Source of the DNA: Roseiarcus sp963805295
Lineage (GTDB): Bacteria > Pseudomonadota > Alphaproteobacteria > Rhizobiales > Beijerinckiaceae
Direction: 5' to 3'
Assembly: GCA_963805295.1 (NCBI GenBank)
Contig: CAWDTW010000032.1
Coordinates: 86,215-150,214, forward strand
DNA: 64,000 nucleotides
Part shown: positions 16,903-26,024 of the stretch, piece after piece
Position numbering within the stretch: the stretch's first letter is position 1
Layout: each line of letters opens with the position of its first letter
Notes under the pieces: generated by a model
The model's database searches: none
Told to the model about the DNA's origin: nothing
Seen by the model: the letters and a program-made list of their open reading frames with translations, nothing else
Made by a program: the position numbers and the translations under genes

Positions 16903-18666
16903 CCGCGGCCCGCCGCCTCGCCGCGATCCTCGCCGCCGACGTCGTCGGCTACTCGCGCCTCATGGGCGAGGACGAGGCGGGGACGGCGCGGGCGGTCGGC
17001 GAGCGGCGCGAGGCGGCGCGGCCGATTGTGGCGAGCCACGGCGGCCGCATCGTCAAGACGACGGGCGACGGGCTGCTGCTGGAGTTTCCCTCGGTCGTCG
17101 CCGCGGTCGAATGCGCGATCGCGATCCAGAAGACTGATGGCCGAGCGCAACGTCGAGACGCCCGAAGACAAGCGCATCCTCTATCGCATCGGCGTCAACC
17201 TCGGCGACGTGCTGATCGAGGGCGACGACATTCTCGGCGACGGCGTCAATATCGCGGCGCGGCTCGAAGGCGTTTGCGAGCCCGGCGGAGTTTTTATTTC
17301 CGGCGCCGCCTTCGAACATGTGCGGGGTCGGGTCGGAGCGACCTTCGTCGATCTCGGCGAAAAGGACCTCAAGAATATCGCCCGGCCGGTGCGGGTCTAT
17401 GCGATCAGGACCGGCTCGGACGGCGCATCGCCCGCCTCCGGCGCCGCGTCGGATACGCAAGGGCCGCCGCGCCTCTCGATCGTGGTGCTGCCCTTCGCCA
17501 ACATCGGCGGCGATCCCGAGCAGGAGCATTTCGTCGACGGCGTGACCGACAGCCTGACCACGGATCTTTCGCGCATCGGCGGCTCCTTCGTGATCGGCCG
17601 CAACACCGCCTTCACCTATAAGGGCAGGCACGTCGATCTCAAGCAGATCGGGCGCGAGCTGAACGTCCGCTATATCCTCGAGGGCAGCGTTCAGCGGGCG
17701 GGCGCCCGGATGCGGGTCAATGTCCAGCTGATCGACGCCGAGAGCGGCAAACATCTCTGGGCGGAGCGGTTCGACAAGCCGGTGGCCGATCTCTTCGACA
17801 TGCAGGACGAAATTGTCGCGCGGCTCGCCAATGCGCTCAGCGCACAGCTCTTTGCCGCCGAGGCCCGGCGCGCGGAGCGAAACCCAAACCCCAATTCGAT
17901 GGACCTCGTCTTTCAGGGTTTGGCTTGGCGGAACAAAGGCGTCACGGCTGACAATCTCGCAGAGGCTCGCCGCTTGTTCGAGCGGGCGACGGCGCTCGAT
18001 TCCGCCAACGTATATGGGCCGATCGGCCTTGCCGGCGTGGATATCCAGGTCGCGATGAGTTTCCTTGCCGACGATCGAACCGCGCGGCTTGCCGCCGCCG
18101 AAGACGCTTTGACCACGGCGCTGTCCATGGCGCCTGAGAATGCGCTCGCCCATCTGCTCCTGGGGGTGGTCCAAATGCATACCGATCGCGCCTCTCAGGG
18201 CGTCCGGTCGTGCGAGCGGGCGTTGGACCTCGATCGAAACCTGGCCACCGCGCACGCGCAAATCGGCGACGGCAAGCTTCTCCTCGGCCAGGCCGAGGAG
18301 ACCGAGGCTCACATCCAGGAGGCGTTGCGCCTCAGTCCCCGCGACAGGCATGTCTATCTCTGGTGCATGTTCGCCGGACTGGCCAAATTTCACCTCGGCA
18401 GGGAAGAGGAGGCGGTCGTTTGGCTGCGCCGGTCGATCGAAGCCGACAGGGCTTATCCGAGCTCACATTTCATTCTGGCGGCCGCTCTGGCGCGTCTCGG
18501 GCGGCTTCCTGAAGCGCGGTCCGAGGTTCGAGCGGGTCTCGCCATCAACCCGACTTTCACCATCGCCCGATTTCGCGCCGGCGTATCGAGCGACGATCCG
18601 GCTGCGGTCGCCGATTGGGAGCGCTATGTCGACGACCTGCGCGCGGCCGGGGTGCCGGAGGAGTGA
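16899..18666 (+). pseudogene. Class III adenylate cyclase-TPR protein 3, frameshifted
   Basis: Begins in the ATGA overlap with cyclase 2 (MTAARRLAAILAADVVGYSR, LMGEDEAGTARAVGERREAA). One extra base near 17132 (AAGACTGATGG where siblings have AAGCTGATGG) shifts the frame; it continues LMAERNVETPEDKRILYRIG, LEGVCEPGGVFISGAAFEHV, LSIVVLPFANIGGDPEQEHF, YILEGSVQRAGARMRVNVQL and a long TPR tail (AHLLLGVVQMHTDRASQGVR, HFILAAALARLGRLPEARSE). Corrected length about 588. Closest to cyclase 1 in the TolB-like and TPR parts. Likely makes cAMP in response to an unknown partner sensed by the TPR region. Confidence 0.83.
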
Positions 18667-18725
18667 TTGCGCAGCGCCGCCTCGCCGAAGACGAGCAGTT
18701 CGACGGCGGCTGGCGACGCGTGCAT
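18667..18725 (-). pseudogene. Duplicated N-terminal fragment of the cupin gene
   Basis: Read on the minus strand from 18725 this gives MHASPAAVELLVFGEAA, clearly related to the cupin start MHTSPAAIEPLVLDEA at 12043. The sequence just upstream also matches (GCAGGCCCTCATCCGGC at both sites), so the homology covers the start region and the palindromic spacer. The rest of the gene is missing; cyclase 3 ends here instead. Confidence 0.65.
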
Positions 18726-18776
18726 TTCAAACCCTTCCGGAATTTTGACGCAGGCCCTCATCCGGCCCCATAGCCC

Positions 18777-18900
18777 GTCGAAAGACGGGCGTCTTTCGAC
18801 GCCCTATGCGGCCGCCTTCTCCCGCAAGCGGGAGAAGGGAAAAGACGGCGCCGCCGCGCCCCCTCTCCCGCTTGCGGGAGAGGGCTGGGGTGAGGGCAAG
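18777..18900. repeat. Cluster of three strong hairpins between cyclase array and rmuC
   Basis: GTCGAAAGACGGGCGTCTTTCGAC (18777-18800, 10-bp stem), CCTTCTCCCGCAAGCGGGAGAAGG (18815-18838) and CCCTCTCCCGCTTGCGGGAGAGGG (18861-18884), followed by CTGGGGTGAGGGCAAG. The latter two belong to the dispersed repeat seen at 12112 and 12564. They lie between converging genes and may terminate both transcripts. Confidence 0.7.
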
Positions 18901-18908
18901 CGTAATCC

Positions 18909-20082
18909 CTACTCCGCTCCGCGCGCCAGCCTGAGCAGGTCGCCCGTTTCGCCTTCGCGGGAAAAATCGATCGCCTCGATCCGCTCTGCCCGCCGCGCGA
19001 TCCGGGCGCTCGCGGCGCCGATCCCCGAAAGGTCCTCCTGCGCCTGACGGAAGTGAGTCTCGAGTTTTGCCGCGCGCTCGGTCAGCATCCTGACATCATT
19101 GACGAGCCGGCCGACCTCGGCCTGAATTTGCTGCGCCTCGTCGCGCATGCGCGCGTCGCGAAGAATCGCCTGGGCGACGTTGATCGCCATCATCATCAGC
19201 GTCGGCGAGACGATGACGACCCGGGCGCGATGGGCTTTTTGCACCACATCGTCGAAATGCTCGACCAGATCGGAATAGATCGCCTCGGAGGGCACGAACA
19301 TCAGCGCGACGTCCTGTGTCTCGCCCGGCAGCAGATAGCGCTCGGCGATGTCCTTGACATGCTTGCCGACGTCCGTCCTCACCCGCGCCTGCGCTGCCTT
19401 CCTCGCCTCGTCGCCGCACGCGGCGCGCAAAGCCGAAAAAGCCTCGAGCGGGAACTTGGCGTCGACCGCGAGCGGGCGCGGATCGCCGGCCAGGCGGATG
19501 ACGCAGTCGGGCCGGGCGCGGTTCGAGAGCGTGAACTGGAAGTCGTAGGCGCCCGCCGGCAGGCCGTCGCGCACGATCGCCTCCATCCGCCCCTGGCCGA
19601 AGGCGCCGCGCGCCTGCTTGTTGGCGAGGATGTCTTTGAGCGACACCACCTCGCGGGTCATTTCGGTCAGCCGCGCCTGGGCGGAGTTCGATCACCGCAA
19701 GCCGCTCGTTGAGGCGACCCAAGCTCTCGCCCGTCGTCTGCGCCTGGTTCTCGAGCCCCGCCCCGAGCCGCTGGCCGACCGAATCGAGCCGGTCGGCGAC
19801 GACGCGGGCGAGATCGGTCTGGCGGGCGCCCAGCCATTCCGCCATGCCGGCGACCCGGCCGCCGAGTTCGGCGCTCGACTGGGCGAGCGCGGCGAAGCGC
19901 GCCTCGATCGTCTCCTGCCGCTCGGAGGCCGCCTCGGCCTCGCGGCGGCGGGCGGCGGACGCGCGCATGAGGGCGATCAAGGTCAAAAGCAGAAGGAACG
20001 CCAGCGCGGCCAGGGCCGCGCCGAGCGCCTCGGGCAGGAAGACGGGCATGCCGTCGAAGACGGCGATCGGGGCTGAGGTCAT
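18909..20082 (-). pseudogene. rmuC: DNA recombination protein RmuC, frameshifted
   Basis: Predicted nuclease-fold protein that limits inversions and rearrangements. The start at 20082 (MTSAPIAVFDGMPVFLPEAL) is followed by a membrane segment ALAALAFLLLLTLIAL and a long coiled coil (ETIEARFAALAQSSAELGGR). A base is missing near 19687-19690; the other frame continues AQARLTEMTREVVSLKDILA, NKQARGAFGQGRMEAIVRDG (RmuC signature GxxGE-like), AVDAKFPLEAFSALRAAC, YLLPGETQDVALMFVPSEAI and VSPTLMMMAINVAQAILRD. Corrected length about 391. All motifs are conserved, so the indel is suspect. Confidence 0.85.
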
Positions 20083-20571
20083 GAACACGCGGTCGAGTTG
20101 GCTGGCTGGATGGAACAAAAGTAGAACATATTTGACCGCGCCCGTCCAGACGATTAATGCCGAATCTCAAAGATCGGAACCGATGGATGAGCCGCGGCGA
20201 GTGCGAAGGGGGCGGCCAAATCCGTCGAGCGAGTGCGCGGGGGCGAGAATCGGCCATGGCGCCTCGAGGGGCAGTCGCGAGCTTGACTGGCATGGCCGGA
20301 CCGACAAATCTGGCCGAACATTTGTTTTGGGAAACTCGAAAGCCTCGTTATCATGGTCCCCATGGATGCGATCGAAATCGGCGATGTGCGGACACCGGCC
20401 CGCGCCATCGGTCGATCGAAGGCATGCGCCGTGGCCGTCCTCGGACTTGATCCGGGGATTGACCCGGCCATCTAGGCGCTCCTTGCGCGGGCAACGGAGC
20501 GGCGAAGGCCTTGTCTCGAGGGAATTGGGGATAAACCGTTGGAAAGTCTCGATTCGCGGAAGGAAAAAGAT
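20083..20571. other. Intergenic region between rmuC and the 21-bp repeat
   Basis: No convincing gene. Frames on both strands are Arg/Ser-rich and without motifs. It should contain the rmuC promoter near 20100-20140. Confidence 0.4.
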
Positions 20572-20676
20572 TTGGAATTCGTTCCGAAAAATTTGGATTT
20601 CGTTCCATCCGGCTTGGATTTCGTACCGCCCGGCTTGGATTTCGTACCGCCCGGCTTGGAAATCCTTCCGTGTGGC
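20572..20676 (+). repeat. Five tandem 21-bp units encoding LDFVPPG-type heptads
   Basis: Units start at 20572, 20593, 20614, 20635 and 20656. Units 3 and 4 are identical (TTGGATTTCGTACCGCCCGG C); the outer ones diverge at the last codons. The frame from a TTG at 20539 to a stop at 20829 reads the units as LEFVPKN, LDFVPSG, LDFVPPG, LDFVPPG, LEILPCG and then a Pro/Arg-rich tail. Whether the 96-codon frame is a gene is uncertain: the start is TTG with weak Shine-Dalgarno. The stretch lies about 190 bases before def. Confidence 0.6.
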
Positions 20677-20861
20677 TTGGAGGGTCCGCCGCGCCCCGGC
20701 TCTTCGGTCCCGGCGGGAGAGGGGCGGCAGCTTCCGAGGCGGAGAACGCCTCCGGGGGACGCGACCCCGGGGCCGACGCGCGAACTCCCGGCGCGCGCGA
20801 CGGGTCGCGCCAAGCGGGAATTGGTATAACTGATCGAATCATCCCATTCCCGAGCGCGCCC

Positions 20862-21404
20862 ATGGCCCTTCGCCACATCATCACCCTGCCCGACCCCAAG
20901 CTGCGCCTCGTCAGCAAGACAATCGAGCGCGTCGACGGGCCGCTGAAGAAGCTGATGGACGACATGATCGAAACGATGCACGAGGCGCCCGGCATCGGGC
21001 TCGCGGCGATCCAGATCGCCGAGCCGATCCGCCTGCTGGTGGTCGACATCGCCAGGAGGGAGAAGGGGCAGGAGGAGGAGCCGAACCCCCAGGTGTTCGT
21101 CAATCCCGAGGTCGTCTGGAGGTCGGACGAGCGCTCGACTTATGAGGAGGGCTGCCTGTCGATCCCCGAATATTACGCCGAGGTCGAGCGCCCCGCCTCG
21201 GTGCGCGTCCACGCCCTCGACCGCGACGGGCAAGCGCGCGAGGTGCTGGCCGAAGGGCTGCTCGCGACCGTGCTGCAGCACGAGATCGACCACCTCGACG
21301 GCGTTCTCTTCATCGACTACATCTCCAGGCTCAAGCGCGACCGGGTGATCAAGAAGTTCCAGAAGGCCGTCAAGCGCTCGGGCGAAGGCTCGCATGTGCT
21401 GTAG
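20862..21404 (+). CDS. def: Peptide deformylase
   Basis: 180 residues. Removes the N-formyl group from nascent proteins with a Fe/Zn centre. All three family motifs are present: motif 1 GIGLAAIQIA, motif 2 EEGCLSIPEYYAEV with the metal Cys, motif 3 QHEIDHLDGVLFIDYIS with both metal His and the catalytic Glu. The ATG at 20862 begins MALRHIITLPDPKLRLVSKT, the usual N-terminus; in-frame upstream codons are Pro/Arg-rich and not family-like. fmt does not follow; the next gene is a convergent PilZ protein. Confidence 0.95.
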   Translation: MALRHIITLPDPKLRLVSKTIERVDGPLKKLMDDMIETMHEAPGIGLAAIQIAEPIRLLVVDIARREKGQEEEPNPQVFVNPEVVWRSDERSTYEEGCLSIPEYYAEVERPASVRVHALDRDGQAREVLAEGLLATVLQHEIDHLDGVLFIDYISRLKRDRVIKKFQKAVKRSGEGSHVL

Positions 21405-21467
21405 GGCGTCTCAATGCGCCGAGGCGGCCCTGACCGGTCCCATCGACGCCGCCGCGCCGTTTCGCCT

Positions 21468-21710
21468 CTAAACAAACTCCACGCCGCAGTCCTCGAGCCG
21501 TCGCCAGACGATCCGCGCATTTCTCTTGAAGCCGTCGATCGGCTTGATCTCCAGGCTGAGGTTGTCGCCAAAACCCGTTGTCCGGCACAGGAGATGCGCC
21601 CCGCGCGAACTCGTGTCGCGCACGATGCAGTCGAGCGTCGTCAGGTGATTCGCGGCAAGCCGCCCGGAAAATAGCGTCCGACGGCGGATTTCGGCTCGTC
21701 GTTCGCTCAT
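21468..21710 (-). CDS. PilZ-domain protein
   Basis: 80 residues from the ATG at 21710 (MSERRAEIRRRTLFSGRLAA). The RxxxR of the c-di-GMP motif is within EIRRRTLFSGR and the second part (D/N-x-S-x-x-G) appears as CIVRDTSSRGAHLLC. The sequence then closes the small beta barrel (LSLEIKPIDGFKRNARIVWR, CGVEFV). Single-domain PilZ proteins of this size are common in Rhizobiales and may regulate motility or exopolysaccharide; the partner is unknown. Converges with def. Confidence 0.8.
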   Translation of the reverse strand: MSERRAEIRRRTLFSGRLAANHLTTLDCIVRDTSSRGAHLLCRTTGFGDNLSLEIKPIDGFKRNARIVWRRLEDCGVEFV

Positions 21711-21949
21711 CGGTCCACTCCTCGTCTCGTGCGGGCTCCTCTTCGCGCGGGTCGTTCTTCGCACACTCTCTCTTCGCACATTCTCTCTTATTTGTACAGA
21801 ATGATTGAGATTACGTTAAGGGCCGACCGAGCGGGAATTTTGACGTAACCTTAATCTTCCGCAGGCCGATCACGCCGAACCGGGGAAGCGTCGCACGGCT
21901 TTCGACCACTGAGGGGAGCAGCGCGCCGAACGCGACGCGCGCCGGGGCC

Positions 21950-22482
21950 GGACTACGCCCCGTTCCGCCTCTTCTTCGCCAACCCGACGACGCACAACGT
22001 CGCCGACGAGGGCACGGGCAACTCGACCGACGCGACTGAGAACGCCGGCCTCGAGAAATGGACGCTGTCGAACGGCAGTTGGTCTCTCGACTACACGCTG
22101 CAGAACGGCCTGGTCGGCGACACCTACAGTGTCCCCGGCTGGGACTATACGGAAACCGTGACGGGCTTGCGCAACCTCGCCGGCGAGGTCAACGGGAACG
22201 GGACCGTCACGCTCTGGGCGACGACCGCGACGACCAGCGGATCGGGCGACAACGGCGCCGATCCCAACCAGACCGGGACAATCACCGACGTCCTGGGCGA
22301 TACCACGCTGCCTGGGGCGGAGACGTCTCGGTGTTCGACCCCCCGCAACTCGGTTTGCGTTATGGCGGCGTCGCCTTCGCCGCGGCGGAGCCGTCGACCT
22401 GGGCGATGATGCTGATCGGCTTCGCCGGCCTCGCCTAGGCGGCTATCGTCGGACGAAGACGACGGTTCTCGCTGCGGCCTGA
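21950..22482 (+). pseudogene. PEPxxWA-CTERM extracellular protein, 5'-truncated and frameshifted
   Basis: Starts without a signal peptide at FRLFFANPTTHNVADEGTG and continues with a Thr/Gly/Asn-rich exported-type sequence (WTLSNGSWSLDYTLQNGLV, VNGNGTVTLWATTATTSGSG). A shift near 22320 leads to VSVFDPPQLGLRYGGVAFAA and then EPSTWAMMLIGFAGLA, the PEPxxWA sorting signal. A second shift near 22430 completes it as LGGYRRTKTTVLAAA and a stop at 22482, the usual basic tail. The N-terminus is absent, so the gene is probably dead. The upstream 240 bases hold no coding sequence. Confidence 0.65.
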
Positions 22483-22522
22483 TCGACGACGCCGAGGCTT
22501 CGAAGGATCGCCGCAAGGCGCC

Positions 22523-23183
22523 CTAACGCGGCCCCTTCTTCAGCAACTCGAAGTCGATCCTGGCGACCTCGATGACCGCCTGGGTGCGCGAGGAGACGCC
22601 GAGCTTGCGCAGGACCTCCGACACATGCGCCTTGACCGTCGTCTCGGCGAGTTTCAGCTCGTGCGCGATCACCTTGTTCTGCCGGCCCTCGCGCACGAGC
22701 TCCAAGACCGCGAGCTGCTGGGGCGTCAGGTCCCTGAGCCGCTGGAGGATGCGCTGCTCGTCGCTCGGGCGGGACTTCGAAGGGGGCCGAGCGCGGCAGC
22801 TCGGGCTCGTAGACGTCGCCGGCCAGGGCTTTGGCGATCGCCTCGGCGAGGCGCTTCTTCGAGGTCGACTTCGGCACGTAACCGGCGATGCCGAGGGTGA
22901 GCGCCTCGCGCACCACCGCCGGCTCCTCGTGGCCCGAGACGACCAGGATCGGCAGCTTCGGGTGGGAAGTGCGCATGCGGATGAGGCCGGAGAAACCGGA
23001 CGTCCCCGGCAGCGACAGGTCGAGCAGCGCCAACTCGAAATCGTCGTGCGCGTCGAGCACGTCGAGCGCGCCCTCGATCGAGGTCGCCTCATAGATGTCG
23101 GCCTCGGGATCGACGACCCTCAGCGCGCTCGACAGCGCCTCGCGAAACAGCGGATGGTCGTCGACGATGAGAAATCGCGCCAT
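22523..23183 (-). pseudogene. LuxR/NarL-family two-component response regulator, frameshifted
   Basis: Receiver domain from the ATG at 23183: MARFLIVDDHPLFREALSSA (acidic pair), LALLDLSLPGTSGF (phospho-Asp), ILVVSGHEEPAVVREAL, GIAGYVPKSTSKKRLAEAI (Lys). A one-base shift near 22790 leads to QRILQRLRDLTPQQLAVLEL, VREGRQNKVIAHELKLAETT and VKAHVSEVLRKLGVSSRTQA, the LuxR helix-turn-helix. Corrected length about 220. No sensor kinase gene is adjacent, so it is an orphan here. Targets unknown. Confidence 0.85.
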
Positions 23184-23280
23184 TCGCCGACGATCCTCCA
23201 ACGCCGCGCAATGCGCAAGGGGCGGCAGTCGGGCGGCGGTCGCGGACCAAGGCCGTTCCCGACTGCCGACTGCATACCGC

Positions 23281-23920
23281 CTAACCGCACGACACCCCGG
23301 TGCCGCCTAGCCCGCAATCTCCGCCGGGGTTCTTGGCGAGATACTGCTGGTGGTAGCCTTCGGCGAAGTGGAAGGGCCCGGCCTCGGCGCTCTCGGTCGT
23401 GATCTTGCCAAAACCCTTGGCGCTCAGCGCCCGCTTGATAGGCCTCCGCCGACCGGCGCGCCACCGCGAACTGCTCGGGCGTGGTCGCGTAGATCGCCGA
23501 GCGGTATTGCGTGCCGACGTCGTTGCCTTGCCGCATGCCCTGGGTCGGGTCGTGGTCCTCCCAGAACAGTTTCAGAAGCTCGTCGTACGAGATTTTTGCG
23601 GGGTCGTAGGCGACGAGCACGACTTCCGCATGGCCGGTGCGCCCGGTGCAGGTCTCCTCGTAGGTCGGGTTCGGCGTCGCGCCGCCGGCATAGCCGACGG
23701 CCGTCCCATGGATGCCCTCGCCCGCCTGCCAGAGCTTGCGCTCCGCGCCCCAGAAGCAGCCCATGCCGAAGATCGCGGTCTCGATTCCCGGCGGATACGG
23801 CCCTTTCAGCGGCCGCCCGTTGACATAATGGGTCGCCGCCGTAGCGATCGGCTCTGCTCGGTCGGGAAGCGCTTCGCCCTTGGCGGCCGGGCGCAGTTTC
23901 GACAAAAGCTCTGGCAACAT
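23281..23920 (-). pseudogene. msrA: Peptide-methionine (S)-S-oxide reductase MsrA, frameshifted
   Basis: Repairs oxidised methionine. The start at 23920 (MLPELLSKLRPAAKGEALP) has AAGGAGA seven bases upstream. The catalytic Cys is in TAIFGMGCFWGAERKLWQ (GCFWG), followed by VGYAGGATPNPTYEETCTG, VVLVAYDPAKISYDELLKLF, FWEDHDPTQGMRQGNDVG and QYRSAIYATTPEQ. A base is lost near 23430; the C-terminus reads TTESAEAGPFHFAEGYHQQY and ends with resolving-Cys region GGDCGLGGTGVSCG. About 212 residues. The N-terminal extension before GCFWG is typical of the long proteobacterial form. Confidence 0.88.
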
Positions 23921-23963
23921 GATCGTCTCCTTTGCTCCCACTTCGCGCAATTGGCCCGCCCTG

Positions 23964-24287
23964 TTACCGGTCCCGGCTCGAGCGGCCGATCTCCGGCGGC
24001 GGCGAGCGGGAAACGAAGAACAGAAAGGCGCTGAGAACGGTCAGCGCGATGAAAGCCGGAACGAACAGCGCCGGAACCAGCACGTCGTTCCAGGCCCAGG
24101 CGCCGAGCCGGTTCTCGACAAAGCCCTTCGCGATCTCGAGTGCCTTGGGCGAAAGCCAGTAGAGCGCATAGCCGGTCGAGGTCGGCGTCCAGGGTCCGCC
24201 GGCGATCCAGCGCGCTCCGTCGAGGACGGCTGCGGTGAAAGCGCCGGCGAGAGCGATGAGACCGATGAACCGCGTCAGAAACCGCAT
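23964..24287 (-). CDS. Small two-transmembrane hypothetical protein
   Basis: 107 residues, intact. TM1 FIGLIALAGAFTAAVLDGAR near the N-terminus, a loop with IAGGPWTPTSTGYALYWLSP, and TM2 VLVPALFVPAFIALTVLSAF LFFVSR near the C-terminus, with a basic tail. Similar inner-membrane proteins are found across Hyphomicrobiales; function unknown. Same strand as msrA, 43 bases upstream of it. Confidence 0.75.
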   Translation of the reverse strand: MRFLTRFIGLIALAGAFTAAVLDGARWIAGGPWTPTSTGYALYWLSPKALEIAKGFVENRLGAWAWNDVLVPALFVPAFIALTVLSAFLFFVSRSPPPEIGRSSRDR

Positions 24288-24426
24288 CGCAGCCGCCGTT
24301 TGGCCCCCCGCACGAGGACCGCATGTCTAGCGCACCGCCGGCGCCGCTGTCCACGCAAGCGCTTGCGCGCGCGCAGCGCTGGGTGCTATGCGCCTCGCTC
24401 GCGCTTTAAAGACAGCGAGCGCGACC

Positions 24427-24516
24427 GGAGGGGTGGCCGAGCGGCCGAAGGCGCACGCCTGGAAAGTGTGTATACGGGAAACCGTATCGCGGGTTCGAAT
24501 CCCGCCCCCTCCGCCA
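24427..24516 (+). tRNA. tRNA-Ser (GGA)
   Basis: Cloverleaf with encoded CCA: acceptor GGAGGGG (24427-24433) pairs with CCCCTCC (24506-24512), discriminator G, then CCA. Anticodon loop CTGGAAA with GGA at 24461-24463, long variable arm TACGGGAAACCGTA typical of class II serine tRNAs, and T-loop GGTTCGAATCC. The 3' end is the likely attachment site of the integrase that follows 188 bases later. Confidence 0.95.
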
Positions 24517-24704
24517 GAACGCCCGGAACATAAGGGCGACGGACCCGAGCCAAGCCTCTGATAGATCGTTGAAATGCCGAGATTTCCAGCGCCAGCGTTC
24601 GCCATCGCCCGCCCCCCATTGCCACCCATATTTGGTCGCGCTATGCGGGAAATTCCCGTGCGGGAACGCCCTCGGGCGGAAGATAGCAAGAAAGAAATGG
24701 ACAA

Positions 24705-26024
24705 ATGAAACTGACCAAGAGCGACCTGACGCGGCTCGCCAAGCAGCCCGGCCGACACCGGATTTCGGACGCGCCCGGCCTTTTCCTCCGGGTGCTCGAC
24801 CCGGATCGCGTCTACTGGACCTACCGCTACCGGTTCGCCGGGCGGGAGAACGAGCCATCGCTCGGCCCCTATCCCGAGATCGGCCTCGCCGAGGCCATCG
24901 CCAAGCACACCGCCATGCGCGCCTCGGTCCTCGCCGGAACCGACCCGCTGGCGGGAAAGCGCGCCCGCCGCGCCGCCGCCGTCGAGGCCCCTCCCCGGCC
25001 CGCGCCGACCTTCGGCGAGGCGGCCGACGATTTCCTCGACCGGAAGGAGAGCAAGGGCCTGCTCGGCAAGAACCCCAAGCACCGGGCGCAATGGCGCTCG
25101 ACGCTCGATAGCTTGCCCGCCTCCTTCCGCGAATTGCGCGTGAACAAGATCGGCTCGCAGCACGTTTTCGACGCCCTCGACCCGATCTGGGACAAGAAGC
25201 CGGAAACCGCCTCGCGGCTGCGGGCGCGGATTGCGGCGGTGATCGATTTCGCGCGCGGGCCGGAGGACGAGCGCCGCAACCCGGCCGCATGGTCCGGCTG
25301 GCTGAAAACGCAGCTCGGCAGCGCGAAGAAACTCGGCAAGATCGACCGCAAGACCGGCGAGCGCCTTGAACGCAGCCACCATGCGGCCATGCCCTACAAG
25401 GACCTTCCCGCCTTCATGAAGCGCCTCAGGGACACGCCGGGCGTGGCGGCCAAGGCTCTGGCCTTCGCAATCCTGACCGCCGCGCGCTCGGGCGAAGTGC
25501 TTGGGGCGCTATGGGACGAGATCGATCTCGAACACACGGCCACCGTGACCGGGGCGGACGGGAAAGATTGCACCGTCGCCATCCCGCTCTGGACCATTCC
25601 GGCGGACAGGATGAAGGCGGGCGAGGTCCACCGGGCGCCGCTCTGCGACGCGGCAATCGCCATCCTGAAAGAGATGCGCGAAGCGCGCGTGCGCGAGCAC
25701 CGGTTCGTATTTCCGGGCCAGCGCCCCCGGAAGCCGCTGTCGAACATGGCGCTGGAAATGACCATGCGGCGGCTCAAGGCGGGCGCGTTCACGCCGCACG
25801 GCATGCGCTCGGCCTTTCGGGACTGGGTGGGCGACGAGACGCATTTTCAGCGGGAGATCGCCGAGGCGGCCCTCGCCCATGCTGTCGGCGACGCGGCCGA
25901 GCGGGCCTATCGGCGCGGGGACGCGCTCTTGAAGCGGCTCGGCCTCATGAAGGCGTGGTCACAATTCGTCGTTCCGCCGCCGCCTTCGGACAACGTGATC
26001 GAGCTTCGAAGGGCCGAGGCGTGA
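24705..26024 (+). CDS. P4-type tyrosine-recombinase integrase (DUF4102 + catalytic domain)
   Basis: 439 residues. The N-terminal DUF4102 domain (PGLFLRVLDPDRVYWTYRYR, SLGPYPEIGLAEAIAKHTAM) is followed by a SAM-like core-binding region and the catalytic domain. The catalytic set is recognisable: Arg in AILTAARSGEVLGALWDEID, then FTPHGMRSAFRDWVGD (HxxR), and LAHAVGDAAERAYRRGD with the nucleophilic Tyr in AYRR. Such integrases excise and insert genomic islands at tRNA genes; the neighbour is tRNA-Ser. The start at 24705 follows a GAAAGAAA purine tract. Its stop overlaps the next gene's GTG. Confidence 0.93.
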   Translation: MKLTKSDLTRLAKQPGRHRISDAPGLFLRVLDPDRVYWTYRYRFAGRENEPSLGPYPEIGLAEAIAKHTAMRASVLAGTDPLAGKRARRAAAVEAPPRPAPTFGEAADDFLDRKESKGLLGKNPKHRAQWRSTLDSLPASFRELRVNKIGSQHVFDALDPIWDKKPETASRLRARIAAVIDFARGPEDERRNPAAWSGWLKTQLGSAKKLGKIDRKTGERLERSHHAAMPYKDLPAFMKRLRDTPGVAAKALAFAILTAARSGEVLGALWDEIDLEHTATVTGADGKDCTVAIPLWTIPADRMKAGEVHRAPLCDAAIAILKEMREARVREHRFVFPGQRPRKPLSNMALEMTMRRLKAGAFTPHGMRSAFRDWVGDETHFQREIAEAALAHAVGDAAERAYRRGDALLKRLGLMKAWSQFVVPPPPSDNVIELRRAEA

